Assembly: GCF_052119585.1 (NCBI RefSeq)
Contig: NZ_JBGQOJ010000002.1
Location: 124,001-188,000, forward strand
DNA length: 64,000 nt
Reading direction: 5' to 3'
From: JBGQOJ01 sp052119585
GTDB taxonomy: Bacteria; Pseudomonadota; Alphaproteobacteria; Rhodobacterales; Rhodobacteraceae
A model generated the notes under the pieces. The model was not told where the DNA came from and made no database searches. It worked only from the letters and a program-made list of their open reading frames with translations. The translations under genes were made by a program, and so were the position numbers. How positions within the stretch are numbered: the first letter of the stretch is position 1; each line of letters opens with the position of its first letter. Below are positions 62,801 to 64,000 of the stretch, piece after piece.

Positions 62801-64000
62801 AAATACCGCGTTGTTCACATCCGCAAAGATGCGGATCATGTCGGGCGCCCCCGCCAGCAGGTCTTTTGCCACGGCCAATTCGACCACGGTGTGATCGGCA
62901 TTATAGCGATAATCAAGCGCGGCGATCAGGGTTTCGCCCGCGCCGCCGGTGTAAAGGTTGGCCTTGCCGTCGGCGGTGAAGTTGATGTTGTACTCCGCCC
63001 CTCCGGTGAACCCCCAGATCTGATAGCCGGTGCCGCGGTCCATGTCGGTATCCAGCCAGATCGTCGTATTCGACCCGATTTTCACGCTGTCCGAGGACAG
63101 GGCAAAAACGAAAGCCCCCCCCTGCACATCGCCGTAAATCCCGTATCCCGCCGCGCCTGTCGCGAGGGTGTCCAGCCGTGTGCCCGTGGCCCAATCGGCC
63201 AGCGACCCGTCCAGCGTGACCGTGCCAAGGGTAACCGTCGGAAGGTCGACAACCGGGGGCGTGCCCACCAGAATATCCACATTCGCGTAATCGTTCGGCA
63301 GGAAGGCGCTGTCATTCACATCGGCAAAGATCCGCACCACATCGGGGCTGCCCGCGATCAGGGCCTTGGGGATGACCAGTTCGACCACACTGCGGTCTGC
63401 GTTGTATTTATAGTCCAGCGCCGCGACGAATGTCTGTCCGGCGGCACCTGTGTAAAGGTTGGCCGTGCCATCGGCGGTGAAATTCACGTTGTATTCAACG
63501 CCGCCGGTGAACCCCCAGATCTGGTAGCCGGTGCTGCGGTCGATGTCGGTATCCAGCCAGATCGTGGTATTCGCGCCGATTGGCACGGTGTCCGACGAAA
63601 TGGCAAAAACATAGGCGTCGCCCTGCACATCGCCGTAAATGCCATAGCCCGCCGTGCCTGTCGCGACGGTATCAAGTCGCGTAGCGGCCCCCCAGTCGCC
63701 AAGATCGCCGTCCAGCGTGATCGCGCCCTGACTGACGATGGGCAGATTCTGGATGATGAAGTTGTTGTTGGAATAGTCGTTGGGGATGAAAACCGAATTA
63801 TTGACATCGGCAAACACCCGTAGCGCAGTGGGGCTATTTGCCATCAGGCTTTGCGGAAGGGCGATCTCGACGGCGGTCAGGGTAGAGTTGTAGGCAAATT
63901 CCAGCGCCGCGACGAACGTCTGCCCGTCCGCGCCAGTGTAAAGGTTAACCGAACCGTCGGGCGCGAAATTGATGTTGTATTCGGCACCGCCCGCAAACCC
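59843..64000 (-). CDS. Giant RTX protein with tandem beta-domains and polysaccharide-deacetylase module (N-terminus outside window)
   Basis: 1385 residues are visible and the frame stays open at the right edge. From the edge inward there are a partial and three complete copies of a roughly 165-residue domain (about 63721, 63220 and 62731 downward), each with VTLDGxLxDW, GYGIYGDVQG and TTIWLDTD(x)RxTGYQIWG motifs, like carbohydrate-binding CBM9/DOMON-type domains. Next is an amidotransferase-like domain (ALRVAIVYSETSANNFYD), then a deacetylase-like domain with TDMD (61496-61507) and HSWTH (61271-61285) as probable metal ligands. Near 60070-60170 are RTX nonapeptides (GGSGADRIEGGTGNDTMNGG). The C-terminal RTX block marks type I export. 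Deacetylation of an exopolysaccharide such as Pel is inferred. Confidence 0.8.
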   Translation of the reverse strand, partial: GFAGGAEYNINFAPDGSVNLYTGADGQTFVAALEFAYNSTLTAVEIALPQSLMANSPTALRVFADVNNSVFIPNDYSNNNFIIQNLPIVSQGAITLDGDLGDWGAATRLDTVATGTAGYGIYGDVQGDAYVFAISSDTVPIGANTTIWLDTDIDRSTGYQIWGFTGGVEYNVNFTADGTANLYTGAAGQTFVAALDYKYNADRSVVELVIPKALIAGSPDVVRIFADVNDSAFLPNDYANVDILVGTPPVVDLPTVTLGTVTLDGSLADWATGTRLDTLATGAAGYGIYGDVQGGAFVFALSSDSVKIGSNTTIWLDTDMDRGTGYQIWGFTGGAEYNINFTADGKANLYTGGAGETLIAALDYRYNADHTVVELAVAKDLLAGAPDMIRIFADVNNAVFVPNDYANVNFFVGSAPLVTYGAVTLDGVLNDWDLAATRLDTAATGTDGFGFYGDVQGNAFVFALTADAVAIGGNTTIWLDTDLNRATGHQIFGLTGGAEYNINIAADGQVGLYTGDAGQTFVSALDFHYNADKSVIEIAVAKDLMAGSPDAVRVYADVNNAVFLPGDYATTDIFVSSPTIPVEANPALRVAIVYSETSANNFYDKTAYGQLFLSAQNQAMQGGIPFDVLSEADLLDVANLTGYDAIVFPGFSNVESANLAAITEALTLATQVYGVGLIAAGNFMTNDETGAAIAGDSYARMKALLGVTLDGFGTTQGFDLVALDGTNPILDGYGTGELVGTYANISYQRFSDVTNAGEVLFNQIVSADGVTSDAYAAAIATTTAARNVHFSSDAVMGNTNILGEAIDWVVNGDAVDVSLAMTRGTSLFYSRTDMDQSQEVYDVQEQTPGIYDALLPILQNWYDTYGFVGSYYINIGANPPDQTTDWSISKPYYDQLLALENEIGTHSWTHPEDTNLLIADTPELLAILAKVNPANPNAVDPWTLSNAEQALLLTSFTFQFDYSKLKIEQELGITITGTAVPGAPEKLDASQQIIQFFNYMSGGYSGTGAGYPGGFGFLTPELTDKVYLAPNMSFDFSLVGFQGLTAAEAALVWAAEYAEITTHGTTPIIAFPWHDYGPTNWNLGDAVQLNYNLQMFEAVIAQAAADGAEFVTGAELASRIASFAASDLSVTQAGNVITATVGSSDAGSFALTIGDGATTIASVADWYAYDDNQVFLPASGGTFQITTGPVAVDVTHLTLLPMRGDLLSVSGDGSNLEFAFNGKGNVVVDLRAQGTDAVVITGADGGSVNGDLVTLAFDTLADHAVSLGYTTGATVVGSAGSDVILGGSGADRIEGGTGNDTMNGGAGADTFVFVPTTGQDIILDFATGVDQVEFGAFDFASTTIAETTEGLLMSFATGDTLLFAGLTATGVNDTTDFIYQDIPLV

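Noticed and set aside
62153..63823. Plus-strand 556-codon frame with repeats
   Set aside because: Antisense of the tandem beta-domains; its internal repeats only mirror those of the RTX gene.

Overview
The window comes from a high-GC alphaproteobacterium, most likely a marine-type Rhodobacterales (Roseobacter-like) genome. This rests on gene content: a complete glycogen operon, a YhaN/YhaO pair, a PrtD-type secretion system with unusual substrates, tripartite tricarboxylate transport, and many ATGA/TGATG start-stop overlaps. No rRNA, tRNA, CRISPR array, insertion sequence or integrase was seen.

Layout. (1) 1-489 is the N-terminal end of an Orn/Lys/Arg decarboxylase. (2) 0.8-12.4 kb is an aromatic-acid catabolic island. 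It holds a 4-oxalomesaconate tautomerase, an RraA/CHA-type aldolase, a VOC-fold extradiol dioxygenase and a PIG-L/GalB-type hydratase on the minus strand. Divergent from these are a dehydrogenase, a LysR regulator with two helix-turn-helix domains, a tripartite transporter (periplasmic receptor plus a TctA-TctB fusion), a TPP enzyme and a TauE/SafE permease. (3) 12.4-23.5 kb is glgP-glgB-glgC-glgA-glgX-pgm, with a divergent GH13 alpha-glucosidase at 23.6 kb. (4) 25.4-30.2 kb is a YhaN/YhaO (SbcC/SbcD-like) DNA-repair pair. (5) 30.3-37.6 kb is a type I secretion operon (HlyD, PrtD-like ABC) with two odd upstream proteins: one with repeated Q-x-N-x-L-x-D-x-D motifs, one extremely glycine-rich. 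(6) 38.3-45.0 kb is a regulatory block: two LuxR/CsgD-like regulators, a PAS histidine kinase, two paralogous response regulators with a degenerate GGDEF-like output, and a small protein with a HEPN-like R-x4-H motif. (7) 45.2-59.8 kb is a rearranged Pel exopolysaccharide locus. One arm is wza-like-pelD-pelE-pelF-pelG; the other is pelA and a PelB-like TPR protein. Nearby are a separate GH114 glycosidase, galE and glmS. (8) 59.8-64.0 kb is the C-terminal part of a giant RTX protein with repeated beta-domains and a polysaccharide-deacetylase module; it continues off the right edge.

How it may work together. GlmS and GalE would supply UDP-amino sugars, and PelF/PelD/PelE/PelG would polymerise and move them across the inner membrane. 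A Wza/SLBB-type export protein fused to a long coiled coil stands where PelB-barrel/PelC would be expected. PelA here keeps its fold signature, but the catalytic D-x-D and H-x3-H positions look replaced. The glycosidase is a separate gene, and an intact H-x3-H/D-x-D deacetylase motif sits in the adjacent giant RTX protein. PelD lacks the C-terminal GGDEF receptor domain, while two nearby response regulators carry GGDEF-like domains and one of these keeps an RxxD. My main hypothesis is that this is a Pel variant whose PelA and PelD functions are split over several proteins, some of them secreted by type I. This is inference from reading motifs and needs structure-based alignment.
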